Below, piece after piece: positions 21,694 through 31,306 of a DNA stretch of 64,000 bases. The first letter of the stretch is position 1. Each line of letters opens with the position of its first letter. The DNA is from Streptomyces megasporus (GTDB lineage Bacteria > Actinomycetota > Actinomycetes > Streptomycetales > Streptomycetaceae). The notes below the pieces were generated by a model. It did not search any database and was not told where the DNA came from. It worked only from the letters and a program-made list of their open reading frames with translations. Made by a program: the position numbers and the translations under genes. The stretch covers positions 186,001-250,000 of the forward strand of contig NZ_JODL01000003.1 in the NCBI RefSeq assembly GCF_000718985.1, given 5' to 3'.

Positions 21694-23787
21694 TCAGCGT
21701 GCGGCGGCGTCGATCGATTCCCGGGCGGCGGCGGTGACGGCCTCCGACGTCAGTCCGAACTCCCGGAAGAGCACCTTGTAGTCGGCCGAGGCGCCGAAGT
21801 GCTCCAGGGAGACGATCCGACCGGCGTCGCCGACGTACCGGTGCCAGGTCAGCCCGACGCCCGCCTCGACCGCCACGCGCGCCTTCACCTGCGGCGGCAG
21901 CACGCTGTCACGGTACGTCCGGTCCTGCTCCTCGAACCACTCCAGGCACGGCATCGACACCACCCGGGTGGGCACGCCCTCGGCCTGGAGCGTCTCGCGG
22001 GCGGCGACGGCGAGCTGCACCTCGGAGCCGGTGGCGATGAGCACGACCCGCGGCTCGGTGGCGCCGCCCTGGGAGTCCTCCGCCTCGAACATCACGTACC
22101 CGCCGCGGGCGGCGTCCTCGTTCGGCTCGTAGGTCGGCACGTTCTGCCGGGTCAGCGCGATGCCGTGCGGGGCCGGGCGCTCACCGTGGCGGCGCATGAT
22201 CTCGCGCCAGGCGATGGCCGTCTCGTTGGCGTCGGCCGGGCGGACCATGTTCAGCCCCGGAATGGCGCGCAGCGCCGCCAGGTGTTCCACCGGCTGGTGG
22301 GTCGGACCGTCCTCGCCCAGACCGATGGAGTCGTGCGTCCACACGTAGGTGACCGGCAGCTTCATCAGCGCCGCCAGCCGCACCGCCGGACGCATGTAGT
22401 CGGAGAACACCAGGAAGGTGCCGCCGTAGATCCGGGTGTTGCCGTGCAGCGCGATGCCGTTCATGGTCGAGCCCATGGCGTGCTCGCGGATGCCGAAGTG
22501 GATCGTGCGGCCGTACGGGTCCGCCTCCGGCAGCGGGTTGTCCGCCGGGAGGAACGACGACGAGGCGTCGATGGTGGTGTTGTTCGACCCCGCGAGGTCG
22601 GCGGAGCCGCCCCACAGCTCGGGGATCACCCCGCCCAGCGCCTTGAGCACCGCGCCGGACGCCTTGCGGGTCGCCACGTCCTTGCCCGCCTCGAAGACCG
22701 GCAGGACCTTCTCCCAGCCCTCGGGGAGCTTCCCGGCGGCGATCCGGTCGTACTCGGCGGCGCGCTCGGGGTTGGCGTCGCGCCACTGCGCGAACCGCTT
22801 CTCCCACTCGGCGCGCGCCTCGCGGCCCCGGTCGACCACCTTGCGGGCGTGCGCGAGGACCTCCTCGGTGACCTCGAAGTCCTTCTCGGGGTCGAAGCCC
22901 AGCACGCGCTTGGTGGCGGCGACCTCCTCCGCGCCGAGCGCGGAACCGTGCGAGGCCTCGGTGTTCTGGGCGTTCGGCGCGGGCCAGGCGATGATCGTCC
23001 GGGCGGCGATGATCGAGGGCCGCTCGGTCTCCTCCTGCGCCGCCCTCAGCGCCGCGTACAGCGCCCGCACGTCGAAGTCGCCGTTGGGCGCCTGCTCGAT
23101 GCGCTGGACGTGCCAGCCGTACGCCTCGTACCGCTTCAGGACGTCCTCGGACATCGCGGTCGCGGTGTCGCCCTCGATGGAGATGTGGTTGTCGTCGTAC
23201 AGGGCGACGATGTTCCCCAGCTTCTGGTGGCCGGCCAGCGAGGACGCCTCGGCGGAGATGCCCTCCTCCAGGTCGCCGTCGGAGACGATCGTCCAGATGG
23301 TGTGGTCGAAGGGGGAGGTGCCCGGAGCGGCGTCCGGGTCGAACAGGCCCCGCTCGTAACGGGCGGCCATCGCCATGCCCACGGCGTTGGCGATGCCCTG
23401 GCCCAGCGGACCGGTGGTGGTCTCCACCCCGACCGTGTGGCCGTACTCCGGGTGACCGGGGGTCTTGCTGCCCCAGGTGCGGAAGGCCTTGAGGTCGTCC
23501 AGCTCCAGACCGTAGCCGGACAGGTAGAGCTGGATGTAGAGGGTCAGGCTGGTGTGGCCCGGGGAGAGGACGAACCGGTCCCGGCCGACCCACTGCGCGT
23601 CGGACGGGTCGTGCCGCATCAGCTTCTGGAAGAGCAGGTACGCCGCGGGCGCCAGGCTCATGGCCGTACCCGGATGGCCGTTGCCGACTTTCTGCACGGC
23701 GTCCATGGCCAGGACTCGGACGGTATCGACAGCCCGCTGATCCAGTTCGGTCCACTCGAGATCTGTGGTGGTCGGCTTGGTGCTCAC
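21694..23787 (-). CDS. tkt: Transketolase
   Basis: A 697-aa thiamine-diphosphate enzyme transferring two-carbon units between sugar phosphates. The N-terminal part shows GHPGTAMSLAPAAYLL, LSPGHTSL and GPLGQGIANAVGMAMA. The cofactor motif runs from IVSDGDLEEGISAEAS to YDDNHISI. The pyrimidine-binding domain has the catalytic Glu in FGIREHAMGSTMNGIAL. GAGAGGAG precedes the ATG. It is first in the minus-strand pentose phosphate operon and divergent from ctaB. Confidence 0.97.
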   Translation of the reverse strand: MSTKPTTTDLEWTELDQRAVDTVRVLAMDAVQKVGNGHPGTAMSLAPAAYLLFQKLMRHDPSDAQWVGRDRFVLSPGHTSLTLYIQLYLSGYGLELDDLKAFRTWGSKTPGHPEYGHTVGVETTTGPLGQGIANAVGMAMAARYERGLFDPDAAPGTSPFDHTIWTIVSDGDLEEGISAEASSLAGHQKLGNIVALYDDNHISIEGDTATAMSEDVLKRYEAYGWHVQRIEQAPNGDFDVRALYAALRAAQEETERPSIIAARTIIAWPAPNAQNTEASHGSALGAEEVAATKRVLGFDPEKDFEVTEEVLAHARKVVDRGREARAEWEKRFAQWRDANPERAAEYDRIAAGKLPEGWEKVLPVFEAGKDVATRKASGAVLKALGGVIPELWGGSADLAGSNNTTIDASSSFLPADNPLPEADPYGRTIHFGIREHAMGSTMNGIALHGNTRIYGGTFLVFSDYMRPAVRLAALMKLPVTYVWTHDSIGLGEDGPTHQPVEHLAALRAIPGLNMVRPADANETAIAWREIMRRHGERPAPHGIALTRQNVPTYEPNEDAARGGYVMFEAEDSQGGATEPRVVLIATGSEVQLAVAARETLQAEGVPTRVVSMPCLEWFEEQDRTYRDSVLPPQVKARVAVEAGVGLTWHRYVGDAGRIVSLEHFGASADYKVLFREFGLTSEAVTAAARESIDAAAR

Positions 23788-24203
23788 CCTGCGTCAGGGC
23801 TCCTCTCCACATGTCGAAGGCCGGTGTCGGTTGGGTCACACCGGGCGCTGTCGAGCGTACCCCCGCCGGTGTTCCCCCTTTTCGACTGCTCATCCTTCGG
23901 GCAACACGGCGACGAGGCGGGGTGCGAAACACCTCGAATCGGACGCTCGGCGGGCGTCCGTCGGGCAAGTGATGAACACGGAGCGCACATGAGCGCGGGC
24001 GTCCGTCGACAGGCCGGCGCCCACTCTCCGTGACGACGCCTTCCGGGGGAGGAGGGGGCGGTACGGGCCACCCCGGGGAGGGGCGACGCATGGCCGGCGT
24101 CTACAGTGGCGTGGTATGCGCGAGTCGCGACCGGGTGCCGGTCGCTGCTCGCTTGTCCCATGCGGCGCGAGCCGCACATGTCGCATCGTGATCAGGGGTG
24201 TCC
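23788..24203. other. 416-nt divergent spacer between tkt and ctaB
   Basis: No protein-coding signal is seen. It should hold the promoters of both flanking genes. A TACAGT sequence about 100 nt before ctaB is a possible -10, but no matching -35 was found. Nothing else stands out. Confidence 0.6.
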
Positions 24204-25178
24204 GTGACGGCCGTCGAATCCCGTCCCACGGGTGGGGGTACCGCCCACGCCCGGAGGGCTGTGGGGGAGCTCGATCCGAGCCCAGTGCACCGGCCGCTCG
24301 GGGCCCGCATCAAGGGCTTCGTGGCGCTGACCAAGCCGCGGATCATCGAGCTGCTGCTGATCACCACCATTCCGGTGATGTTCCTCGCCGAGCAGGGAGT
24401 GCCCGACCTGTGGCTGGTGCTGGCCACCTGCGTGGGCGGTTACCTCTCGGCGGGCGGCGCCAACGCGCTGAACATGTACCTCGACCGGGACATCGACGCG
24501 CTGATGCACCGCACCGAGCGGCGTCCGCTGGTGACCGGGCTGATCTCGCCGCGCGAGGCACTGGTCTTCGGCCTCGCCCTGGCCGTGATCTCCACGGCGT
24601 GGTTCGGGCTGCTCGTCAACTGGCTCTCCGCCGCCCTCTCCCTGGGCGCGCTGCTCTTCTACGTCGTCGTCTACACGATGATCCTCAAGCGGCGCACCGC
24701 CCAGAACATCGTCTGGGGCGGCATCGCGGGCTGCATGCCGGTCCTCATCGGCTGGTCCTCGGTGAAGAACGAGGTCAGTTGGGCCGCCGTCGTCCTCTTC
24801 CTGGTCATCTTCTTCTGGACGCCGCCGCACTACTGGCCGCTGTCGATGAAGGTCAAGGACGACTACGCGCGCGTCGGGGTGCCGATGCTCCCGGTGATCG
24901 CGGGCAACAAGGCCGTGGCCCGGCAGATCGTGATCTATAGCTGGGTCATGGTGGCCGTCTCGCTGACCCTGTGGCCGCTGGGGTACGTCGGCTGGTTCTA
25001 CCCGCTCGTCGCGATCGCCGCGGGCGCCTGGTGGCTGTGGGAGGCCCACGCCCTCCACGCCCGCGCCAAGGCCGGCGTCACCGGGGCGAAGCTCAAGGAG
25101 ATGCGGCTGTTCCACTGGTCGATCACCTATGTGTCGCTGCTGTTCGTGGCGGTGGCGGTGGACCCGTTCCTGCGCTGA
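24204..25178 (+). CDS. ctaB: Protoheme IX farnesyltransferase (heme O synthase)
   Basis: A 324-aa polytopic membrane protein of the UbiA prenyltransferase family. It adds farnesyl to heme B to give heme O, which CtaA then oxidises to heme A for aa3 cytochrome oxidase. Motifs are [15 protein letters not shown], the Asp-rich [19 protein letters not shown] (substrate diphosphate site) and the second conserved loop around [28 protein letters not shown]. The GTG at 24204 is preferred to the one at 24198 because AGGGG (24194-24198) is then at the right distance; the other GTG overlaps that site. The stop codon lies in the loop of a terminator hairpin. Confidence 0.95.
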   Translation: MTAVESRPTGGGTAHARRAVGELDPSPVHRPLGARIKGFVALTKPRIIELLLITTIPVMFLAEQGVPDLWLVLATCVGGYLSAGGANALNMYLDRDIDALMHRTERRPLVTGLISPREALVFGLALAVISTAWFGLLVNWLSAALSLGALLFYVVVYTMILKRRTAQNIVWGGIAGCMPVLIGWSSVKNEVSWAAVVLFLVIFFWTPPHYWPLSMKVKDDYARVGVPMLPVIAGNKAVARQIVIYSWVMVAVSLTLWPLGYVGWFYPLVAIAAGAWWLWEAHALHARAKAGVTGAKLKEMRLFHWSITYVSLLFVAVAVDPFLR

Positions 25179-25195
25179 CGCCGCGCAGGAACGGG
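25163..25195 (+). terminator. Terminator overlapping the 3' end of ctaB
   Basis: CCCGTTCCTGCGC (25163-25175) pairs perfectly with GCGCAGGAACGGG (25183-25195) around a 7-nt loop that contains the TGA stop. The last codons of ctaB therefore form the left arm. Confidence 0.75.
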
Positions 25196-25246
25196 GAGTG
25201 GCACAAGCCACTGACGGCCGCGGTCGCCAGGTGATCTACCCATCGG

Positions 25247-25252
25247 TAGCAT
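25247..25252 (+). promoter_or_regulatory. -10 box of a probable leaderless promoter
   Basis: TAGCAT ends 7 nt before the ATG at 25260, with no ribosome site in between, so the transcript probably starts at the ATG. Confidence 0.5.
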
Positions 25253-25259
25253 CCTGTGC

Positions 25260-25610
25260 ATGGCCAAGACACAGCAGGCGGAAGAGACCAGGCCCGACGC
25301 CCGGGCCCAGCGCTGGGTGACGAAGCTCGCCAAGGAGATCACCGCGTTCGCCAAGGAGCGCGGCGGCGGCGCCGACGGCCAGATCGCCTACATCGGGCAG
25401 CGCGGCGTGCGCCTCGTCCTCGTCGGCGCCGACGGCGGCTGGGGCGACCTGGTGGCCCCCTCGCGGGAGGTGGCGGAGAAGGCCGCCGAGAAGGCCGGGG
25501 TCACCCTCCACGAGGACCTCGACGGCGACCTCGCCGCCCGCATCCGCACCGGCCCCTACGAGTGGGAGCGGATGGCCGGCATCCAGGTCGGAGGCCCGAA
25601 GAACCGCTGA
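25260..25610 (+). CDS. Conserved hypothetical protein, 116 aa
   Basis: A small soluble protein rich in Ala, Gly and charged residues. It has no signal peptide, membrane segment or cysteine. Its body alternates short helices (WVTKLAKEITAFAKERGGG) with strands (IAYIGQRGVRLVLVG) and ends in IRTGPYEWERMAGIQVGG. It looks like one of the small conserved actinomycete proteins that lie between ctaB and ctaA. No function is recognised. Expression is probably leaderless. It converges on ctaA with a long palindrome between. Confidence 0.8.
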   Translation: MAKTQQAEETRPDARAQRWVTKLAKEITAFAKERGGGADGQIAYIGQRGVRLVLVGADGGWGDLVAPSREVAEKAAEKAGVTLHEDLDGDLAARIRTGPYEWERMAGIQVGGPKNR

Positions 25611-25974
25611 GGCCGCACCGCGCGCGACACCCACCGGGCGTCGCGCGCGCCGCCGTGACCGGCCTTTTGGCGGGTCCGACGGGGGAAGGCCGACCGTTCA
25701 CGGGGAGCGGAGGCGTCCTCCGGCACCCGGGGCCACCCCGCCCCGAACCACCGTCTCCAACCGCCCCGTCTCGAACCAGCGGCTCCGACCGTGCCGCGCT
25801 CCCGCACGCCGCGCCCGCGACCGCCGTCGTCACCGCCCCCGGCGTCCGTGACCGCCGGGGCCCGGGCGTCCGTGCGGAGTGGAGCGAACACACTTTCGGC
25901 CGTGTGCGTGGTGCCCGCCGCCCCTAGGGGCGGCGGGCACCACGCACACGGCCGGGATCGGCCGGAATCCTGGT
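25611..25974. other. 364-nt convergent spacer
   Basis: Between the ends of the 116-aa gene and ctaA. Apart from the 58-bp palindrome listed separately, it is Pro/Arg-codon-like GC-rich sequence with no convincing gene. Confidence 0.6.
25897..25954. terminator. 58-bp perfect palindrome (bidirectional terminator)
   Basis: Twenty-nine base pairs on each side of a centre at 25925/25926 (CCCCT/AGGGG), no mismatch and no spacer. It lies just before the ctaA stop and downstream of the convergent 116-aa gene. Confidence 0.85.
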
Positions 25975-27000
25975 TCACAGACCGGACGCGGAACCGGCCG
26001 GGGTGGCGTCCGAGGGCCGCTCCCGCACCACGGCGGGCACGGGAGCCGCGACGGCGTCCGCCGTGGGAGGCAGACCCCTCTCGCGCAGGGACAGCAGCGT
26101 CCGCAGGGTGAAGATCCACACCAGGCAGGAGCCGAACAGGTGGAGCGCCACCAGCACCTCGGGCAGTTCGGTGAAGTACTGGACGTACCCGATCGCGCCC
26201 TGCGCCAGCAGCACCAGCAGCAGCTCCCGGGTGCGGGCGAGCGGCCCCGAGGGCGCGTCCGCGGCGCGCAGCGCCAGCCAGAGCAGCACCGTCAGGCCCA
26301 CCACGGCCCAGGCGAGGAGGGCGTGCACCCGCGTGGTCGCCTCCCAGTCCACGCCCATCCGCGGCACGTCGCTGCTGTCGCCCGCGTGGGGCCCCGCGCC
26401 CGTCACCATGGTGCCGACGACGATCAGCGCCACGGTCACGGCCGTCAACGCCACCGCGAGCCGTCCGGCCCGCGGGGGTGCCAGCGGGCGCGGTTCCTCG
26501 TCGCCCTCGCGTGCGCGCAGCCAGGTCACCGCGGCGACGGTGATCAGCGCGGTGGCGAGCAGGAAGTGCGCGGCGACGGTGTACGGGTTGAGCTCCATCA
26601 GCACGGTGACGCCGCCCAGCAGGCCGTTGGCGACGACCAGCCAGAACTGCGCCCAGGCCGCCCGCGACAGGCCCCGGCGGCGCGGTTCGGCGGAGCGCAC
26701 GGCCAGGATCGCCCAGCCGACGGCGGCGCACAGCACGTACGTCAGCAGACGGTTGCCGAACTCGATGGCGCCGTGGAGGCCCATCTCGGGCGTGGCGACC
26801 AGACTGTCGCCGCTGCACTTGGGCCAGGTCTCGCATCCCAGCCCCGAGCCGGTCAGCCGCACCACCCCACCGGTGACCACGATGACCACGCTCATCGTGA
26901 GCGCGGTCAGGGTGGCGCGTTCCACGGTGCGCTGGGCGGGGGTCCAGCGCCTGGCGACGTACGCGACGGGGTTCCGTGCGAATTCGAGCAGATTGGGCAC
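25975..27000 (-). CDS. ctaA: Heme A synthase
   Basis: A 341-aa membrane protein of the COX15/CtaA family, converting heme O to heme A. Eight hydrophobic segments fit the family. Heme-ligand histidines are plausible in GLHGAIEFGNRLLTYVL, NPYTVAAHFLL, TTRVHALLAW and EVLVALHLFGS. The external cysteine pair is seen as LGCETWPKCSG. The GTG start at 27000 opens the typical VPNLLEFA. It lies on the strand opposite to ctaB and two genes away; the two act in sequence. Confidence 0.94.
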   Translation of the reverse strand: MPNLLEFARNPVAYVARRWTPAQRTVERATLTALTMSVVIVVTGGVVRLTGSGLGCETWPKCSGDSLVATPEMGLHGAIEFGNRLLTYVLCAAVGWAILAVRSAEPRRRGLSRAAWAQFWLVVANGLLGGVTVLMELNPYTVAAHFLLATALITVAAVTWLRAREGDEEPRPLAPPRAGRLAVALTAVTVALIVVGTMVTGAGPHAGDSSDVPRMGVDWEATTRVHALLAWAVVGLTVLLWLALRAADAPSGPLARTRELLLVLLAQGAIGYVQYFTELPEVLVALHLFGSCLVWIFTLRTLLSLRERGLPPTADAVAAPVPAVVRERPSDATPAGSASGL

Positions 27001-27116
27001 GGGCCCATCGTAGGCGCGTGCTTGTGCGAACTTTCACGAGGGGGGCGGGAAAACCTGTGCCGTCCCTCTCACGCGCTCCCGCTCACGCCGTTCCGCCCAC
27101 GCTCCCGGCGGCGGAC

Positions 27117-27920
27117 TCACTCCCAGCGGAAGAACCGGGCCGCGGCGGCCAGGCCCGCCACCGCCCACACCGTGAGGACGGCCAGGTTCCCCCACGGCAT
27201 CCCGGCGCCGTCGCGGAGCACGTCCCGCAGTCCCTCGGAGAGCGCGGAGATCGGCAGCCACTCCAGCACGTCGCGCACCGGGGCGGGGAACTTCTCCAGC
27301 GGGACGACCACTCCGCCGCCGACCAGCAGCAGGAGGAAGACGAGGTTCGCCCCCGCCAGCGTCGCCTCGGCCCGGAGCGTCCCGGCCATCAGCAGGCCGA
27401 GACCGGAGAAGGCGGCCGTCCCGGCGGCCAGCAGCAGCACCACGGAGAGCGGGTCGCCGTGCGGCGACCAGCCCAGCGCGAGGGCGACCGACGACAGCAG
27501 CGCCACCTGCAGCACCTCGATCGCCAGCACCGCGCAGGTCTTGGCGGTCATCAACCCCCAGCGGGGCAGCGGCGAGGCGCCCAGCCGTTTGAGGACGCCG
27601 TAGCGGCGTTCGAAGCCGGTGGAGATGGCCTGGCCGGTGAAGGCGGTGGAGAGGACGGCCAGCGCCAGCACGCCCGGCGCCAGGAAGTCCACACGCCCGG
27701 CCCCGTCGTCGGCGCCGGGGAGGTCGACGACGTCCACGGTGCCGAACAGCACCAGCAGCAGCGTCGGGATGACGATGGTCAGCAGCAACTGCTCGCCGTG
27801 GCGCAGCAGCAGCCGCGTCTCCAGCGCGGCCTGCGCCGCGATCATCCTCGACAGCGGCGCGGCGCCCGGTCGGGGGGAGTACGTGCCGTGCCCCGTGGTC
27901 CGGGTGGTCTTGGTGTTCAC
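27117..27920 (-). CDS. ABC-2 type transporter permease
   Basis: A 267-aa membrane protein with six predicted hydrophobic segments (for example LLLTIVIPTLLLVLFGTV, VLALAVLSTAFTGQAIS, VVLLLAAGTAAFSGLGLLM). The middle FERRYGVLKRLGASPLPRWGLMTAK is the conserved cytoplasmic loop of the ABC-2 drug/polyketide exporter permeases. It is encoded directly after its ATPase, with GTGA overlap between the ATPase stop and this GTG start. The pair forms an exporter; the cargo is unknown. Confidence 0.9.
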   Translation of the reverse strand: MNTKTTRTTGHGTYSPRPGAAPLSRMIAAQAALETRLLLRHGEQLLLTIVIPTLLLVLFGTVDVVDLPGADDGAGRVDFLAPGVLALAVLSTAFTGQAISTGFERRYGVLKRLGASPLPRWGLMTAKTCAVLAIEVLQVALLSSVALALGWSPHGDPLSVVLLLAAGTAAFSGLGLLMAGTLRAEATLAGANLVFLLLLVGGGVVVPLEKFPAPVRDVLEWLPISALSEGLRDVLRDGAGMPWGNLAVLTVWAVAGLAAAARFFRWE

Positions 27921-28843
27921 GACCGCAGCTCCTTGCCCGTCAGCTCCAGGAAGACGTCCTCCAGAGTGTGCCGCTCGACGGAGATGCTGTCCGGCATCAC
28001 CCCGTTCTGCGCGCACCAGGACGTCACCGTGGCCAGCAGCCGGGGGTCCACGGCGCCGGTCAGCCGGTACGAGCCCGGCACCGGCTCGGCGGCCGCGGTG
28101 CCCGAGGGCAGCGCCTTGAGCAGCGAGCGCAGGTCGAGCCCGGGCCGGCCGGTGAAACGCAGGGTGTTCTCGGCGCCCCCGCGGCACAGCTCCTCGGGGC
28201 TGCCCCGCGCGATCACCCGTCCGGCGTCGATGATGGCGACGTCGTCGGAGAGTTCCTCGGCCTCGTCCATGAAGTGCGTGCTGAGCACCACCGTCACGCC
28301 GTCCGCGCGCAGCTCCCGCACCAGGTCCCAGGCGGACCGGCGGGCCTGGGGGTCCAGACCGGCGGTCGGTTCGTCGAGGAAGACCAGCTCCGGCCGGCCG
28401 ACGACGGCCATGGCCAGCGCGAGTCGCTGCTGCTGGCCGCCCGACAGCCGCCGGTAGGGGGTGCGGCCACAGCCGTCCAGCCCCAGGCGTTCGATCAGGG
28501 CGTCGACGTCCAGCGGGTGGGCGTGGAGGGCGGCCGTGTGCCGCAGCATCTCCGCGGCGCGGACGGTGGGGTAGATGCCGCCGCTCTGGAGCATCACGCC
28601 GATCCGGGGCCGCAGGGCGGTCGCGTCGGAGATCGGGTCGAGGCCCAGGACGCGGACGGTGCCCGCGTCGGGGCGGCGGTAGCCCTCGCAGGTCTCGATG
28701 GTGGTGGTCTTCCCGGCCCCGTTGGGGCCGAGGACGGCGGTGACGGTGCCGCGCCGGACGGTGAGGTCCAACCCGTTCACCGCGGTCCGGTCCCCGTACC
28801 GCTTCACCAGCCCTGTGACCTCGACGGCCGCCGTGTCTCGCAT
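27917..28843 (-). CDS. ABC transporter ATP-binding protein (exporter type)
   Basis: A 308-aa ATPase of the DrrA/CcmA class. Walker A GPNGAGKTTT (about residues 39-48), Q-loop VMLQSGG, signature LSGGQQQRLALA, Walker B LVFLDEPTAGLD and switch histidine in VLSTHFMDEAEEL are all intact. The C-terminal extension (FTGRPGLDLRSLLKAL..., ending in ERHTLEDVFLELTGKEL) is typical of drug-exporter ATPases. The ATG at 28843 gives the normal N-terminus; the frame is open further upstream without gene-like features. It pairs with the downstream permease and diverges from sufR. Confidence 0.92.
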   Translation of the reverse strand: MRDTAAVEVTGLVKRYGDRTAVNGLDLTVRRGTVTAVLGPNGAGKTTTIETCEGYRRPDAGTVRVLGLDPISDATALRPRIGVMLQSGGIYPTVRAAEMLRHTAALHAHPLDVDALIERLGLDGCGRTPYRRLSGGQQQRLALAMAVVGRPELVFLDEPTAGLDPQARRSAWDLVRELRADGVTVVLSTHFMDEAEELSDDVAIIDAGRVIARGSPEELCRGGAENTLRFTGRPGLDLRSLLKALPSGTAAAEPVPGSYRLTGAVDPRLLATVTSWCAQNGVMPDSISVERHTLEDVFLELTGKELRS

Positions 28844-28947
28844 AGGGGCGAGTCTAGGGAGCGGCGGGCGACGGCGGGGTCCTGGGGCCACGAGAGGGTC
28901 ACGCGGGGGCCACGCGGCGGCGCCGGGCCGCGGACGGTTCCGGAGAG

Positions 28948-28961
28948 TTAGGCATGCCTTA
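28948..28961 (+). promoter_or_regulatory. Iron-box-like inverted repeat upstream of sufR
   Basis: TTAGGCATGCCTTA is an almost perfect inverted repeat that resembles half sites of the IdeR/DmdR iron box (TTAGG...CCTAA). The match to the full 19-bp consensus is only partial, so this is a candidate. Confidence 0.35.
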
Positions 28962-29018
28962 CGTGACGCATACCATCCCGGCCGGTCGGGGCGCGACTTG
29001 CCGCCGTCCTTTGAATTA

Positions 29019-29036
29019 CGCAACAATAGCGTTGCG
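29019..29036 (+). promoter_or_regulatory. SufR operator (CAAC-N6-GTTG)
   Basis: CGCAAC and GTTGCG flank AATAGC, giving an exact CAAC-N6-GTTG. From memory this is the palindrome reported for SufR of Streptomyces avermitilis at its own promoter. It lies 72 nt before the sufR start and overlaps a TAGCGT sequence (29027-29032) that could be the -10, so bound SufR would block the promoter. Confidence 0.75.
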
Positions 29037-29108
29037 AAAAACGCGCGCCCGGCGGGACGGTGATCCGGCCCGGCGGAACGGCACGGAAGTGAGGAGGCGC
29101 GAACGATC

Positions 29109-29876
29109 ATGGCGGTCCGACAGGGCGGCGGCGACACGCGCACCCCCACGTCCTCCGCTCCGGAGGAGCAGCACGGCACCCGCAACAGGGTCGCGCGTTC
29201 CATCCTCGACCACGGCCCCTCCACCGCGGCCGAACTGGCCCAACGCCTGGAGCTGACCCAGGCCGCGGTCCGCCGCCACCTCGACGCCCTCGTCTCCGAG
29301 GGGGTCGTGGAGCCCCGCGAGAAGCGGGTCTACGGCTCACGCGGCCGGGGCCGTCCCGCCAAGGTCTTCGCGCTCACCGACCGCGGTCGCGGCGCGTTCG
29401 ACCAGGCGTACGACCAACTCGCCGTCGACGCCATGCGCTGGATAGCGCAGGCGGCGGGCGGCGGCGAGAAGGGCCGGGCCGCGGTGGCGGCCTTCGCCCG
29501 CGCGCGGGTCGCCGCGCAGGCCGAGCGGTACCGCGAGGAACTGGAGCGGGCGGCCCCCGAGGACCGCGCCAGGGCATTGGCCGAGGCCCTCTCCAAGGAC
29601 GGGTACGCTGCCACTGCGCGCAGCGCGCCCGCCGCCGGTGGAGAGCAGCTCTGTCAGCACCACTGCCCGGTGGCCCACGCCGCCGAGCAGTTCCCGCAGT
29701 TGTGCGAGGCGGAGACCGAGGTCTTCTCCCGCCTGCTCGGCACCCACGTGCAACGTCTGGCCACCATCGCCCACGGCGACGGAGTGTGCACGACGTTCAT
29801 CCCCGGGACAGTCCCCGGACCCACCTCCAAGACCACCACAGCATCTGCAAGCACAGCCGGGAGGAACCCCGCATGA
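29109..29876 (+). CDS. sufR: Fe-S-cluster-sensing repressor of the suf operon
   Basis: A 255-aa transcription factor. The N-terminal winged helix-turn-helix runs about residues 27-92 ([31 protein letters not shown], wing [12 protein letters not shown]). The C-terminal half carries cysteines 182, 186, 199 and 227. The spacing of 186/199/227 equals that of the three cysteines I recall as ligands of the [4Fe-4S] cluster in S. avermitilis SufR. Holo-SufR would repress suf when clusters are plentiful. The gene heads the suf operon; its stop overlaps the sufB start (ATGA). GAGGAGG precedes the ATG. Confidence 0.93.
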   Translation: MAVRQGGGDTRTPTSSAPEEQHGTRNRVARSILDHGPSTAAELAQRLELTQAAVRRHLDALVSEGVVEPREKRVYGSRGRGRPAKVFALTDRGRGAFDQAYDQLAVDAMRWIAQAAGGGEKGRAAVAAFARARVAAQAERYREELERAAPEDRARALAEALSKDGYAATARSAPAAGGEQLCQHHCPVAHAAEQFPQLCEAETEVFSRLLGTHVQRLATIAHGDGVCTTFIPGTVPGPTSKTTTASASTAGRNPA

Positions 29877-31294
29877 CTCTCCCCACGGAGACTGCCCACC
29901 CTGAGCTGGAGGGCCTGGGCAAGTACGAGTACGGCTGGGCCGACCCGGACGCCGCCGGCGCGTCGGCCAAGCGTGGCCTCTCCGAGGAGGTCGTCCGCGA
30001 CATCTCGGGGAAGAAGTCCGAGCCGGAGTGGATGCTGAAGCGCCGCCTGAAGGCTCTGAAGCTCTTCGAGAAGAAGCCCATGCCCAACTGGGGGTCGGAC
30101 CTCAGCGGCATCGACTTCGACAACATCAAGTACTTCGTGCGGTCCACCGAGAAGCAGGCCCAGTCGTGGGAGGACCTTCCGGAGGACATCAAGAACACCT
30201 ACGACAAGCTGGGCATCCCCGAGGCGGAGAAGCAGCGCCTGGTCGCCGGCGTCGCCGCCCAGTACGAGTCCGAGGTGGTCTACCACCAGATCCGTGAGGA
30301 CCTGGAGAGCCAGGGCGTCATCTTCCTGGACACCGACACGGCCCTCAAGGAGCACCCGGAGCTGTTCCAGGAGTACTTCGGCACCGTCATCCCCTCCGGC
30401 GACAACAAGTTCGCCGCGCTGAACACCGCGGTGTGGTCCGGCGGCTCGTTCATCTACGTGCCCAAGGGCGTCCACGTGGACATCCCGCTCCAGGCCTACT
30501 TCCGGATCAACACCGAGAACATGGGCCAGTTCGAGCGGACGCTGATCATCGTGGACGAGGACGCCTACGTCCACTACGTCGAGGGCTGCACCGCGCCGAT
30601 CTACCAGTCGGACTCGCTGCACTCCGCGGTCGTGGAGATCATCGTCAAGAAGGGCGCCCGCTGCCGCTACACGACCATCCAGAACTGGTCGAACAACGTC
30701 TACAACCTGGTCACCAAGCGCGCCGTGGCCTACGAGGGCGCGACCATGGAGTGGGTCGACGGCAACATCGGCTCCAAGGTGACGATGAAGTACCCGGCCG
30801 TCTACCTGATGGGCGAGCACGCCAAGGGCGAGACCCTCTCGGTCGCGTTCGCGGGCGAGGGCCAGCACCAGGACGCCGGCGCCAAGATGGTGCACATGGC
30901 GCCCAACACCTCCTCCAACATCGTCTCCAAGTCGGTGGCGCGGGGCGGTGGCCGCACCTCCTACCGCGGCCTGATCGAGATCGCGGAGGGCGCCGAGAAC
31001 TCCAAGTCCAACGTGCTGTGCGACGCGCTGCTGGTGGACACCGTCTCGCGCTCGGACACCTACCCGTACGTCGACGTCCGCGAGGACGACGTGACGATGG
31101 GCCACGAGGCGACGGTCTCCAAGGTCAGCGACGACCAGCTCTTCTACCTCATGCAGCGCGGCCTGTCCGAGGACGAGGCGATGGCGATGATCGTGCGCGG
31201 CTTCGTCGAGCCGATCGCCAAGGAACTCCCCATGGAGTACGCGCTGGAGCTGAACCGGCTGATCGAGCTGCAGATGGAGGGCGCGGTCGGCTGA
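29873..31294 (+). CDS. sufB: Fe-S cluster assembly scaffold SufB
   Basis: A 473-aa scaffold protein of the SufBC2D complex on which new Fe-S clusters are built. It shows the SufB core: [43 protein letters not shown], the conserved VEGCTAPIY and the beta-helix with [14 protein letters not shown]. The C-terminal [25 protein letters not shown] is shared with SufD. Overlap with sufR and GGGAGG upstream set the start. A long hairpin follows the stop, before sufD. Confidence 0.97.
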   Translation: MTLPTETAHPELEGLGKYEYGWADPDAAGASAKRGLSEEVVRDISGKKSEPEWMLKRRLKALKLFEKKPMPNWGSDLSGIDFDNIKYFVRSTEKQAQSWEDLPEDIKNTYDKLGIPEAEKQRLVAGVAAQYESEVVYHQIREDLESQGVIFLDTDTALKEHPELFQEYFGTVIPSGDNKFAALNTAVWSGGSFIYVPKGVHVDIPLQAYFRINTENMGQFERTLIIVDEDAYVHYVEGCTAPIYQSDSLHSAVVEIIVKKGARCRYTTIQNWSNNVYNLVTKRAVAYEGATMEWVDGNIGSKVTMKYPAVYLMGEHAKGETLSVAFAGEGQHQDAGAKMVHMAPNTSSNIVSKSVARGGGRTSYRGLIEIAEGAENSKSNVLCDALLVDTVSRSDTYPYVDVREDDVTMGHEATVSKVSDDQLFYLMQRGLSEDEAMAMIVRGFVEPIAKELPMEYALELNRLIELQMEGAVG

Positions 31295-31306
31295 CCGGCG
31301 GTCGGT

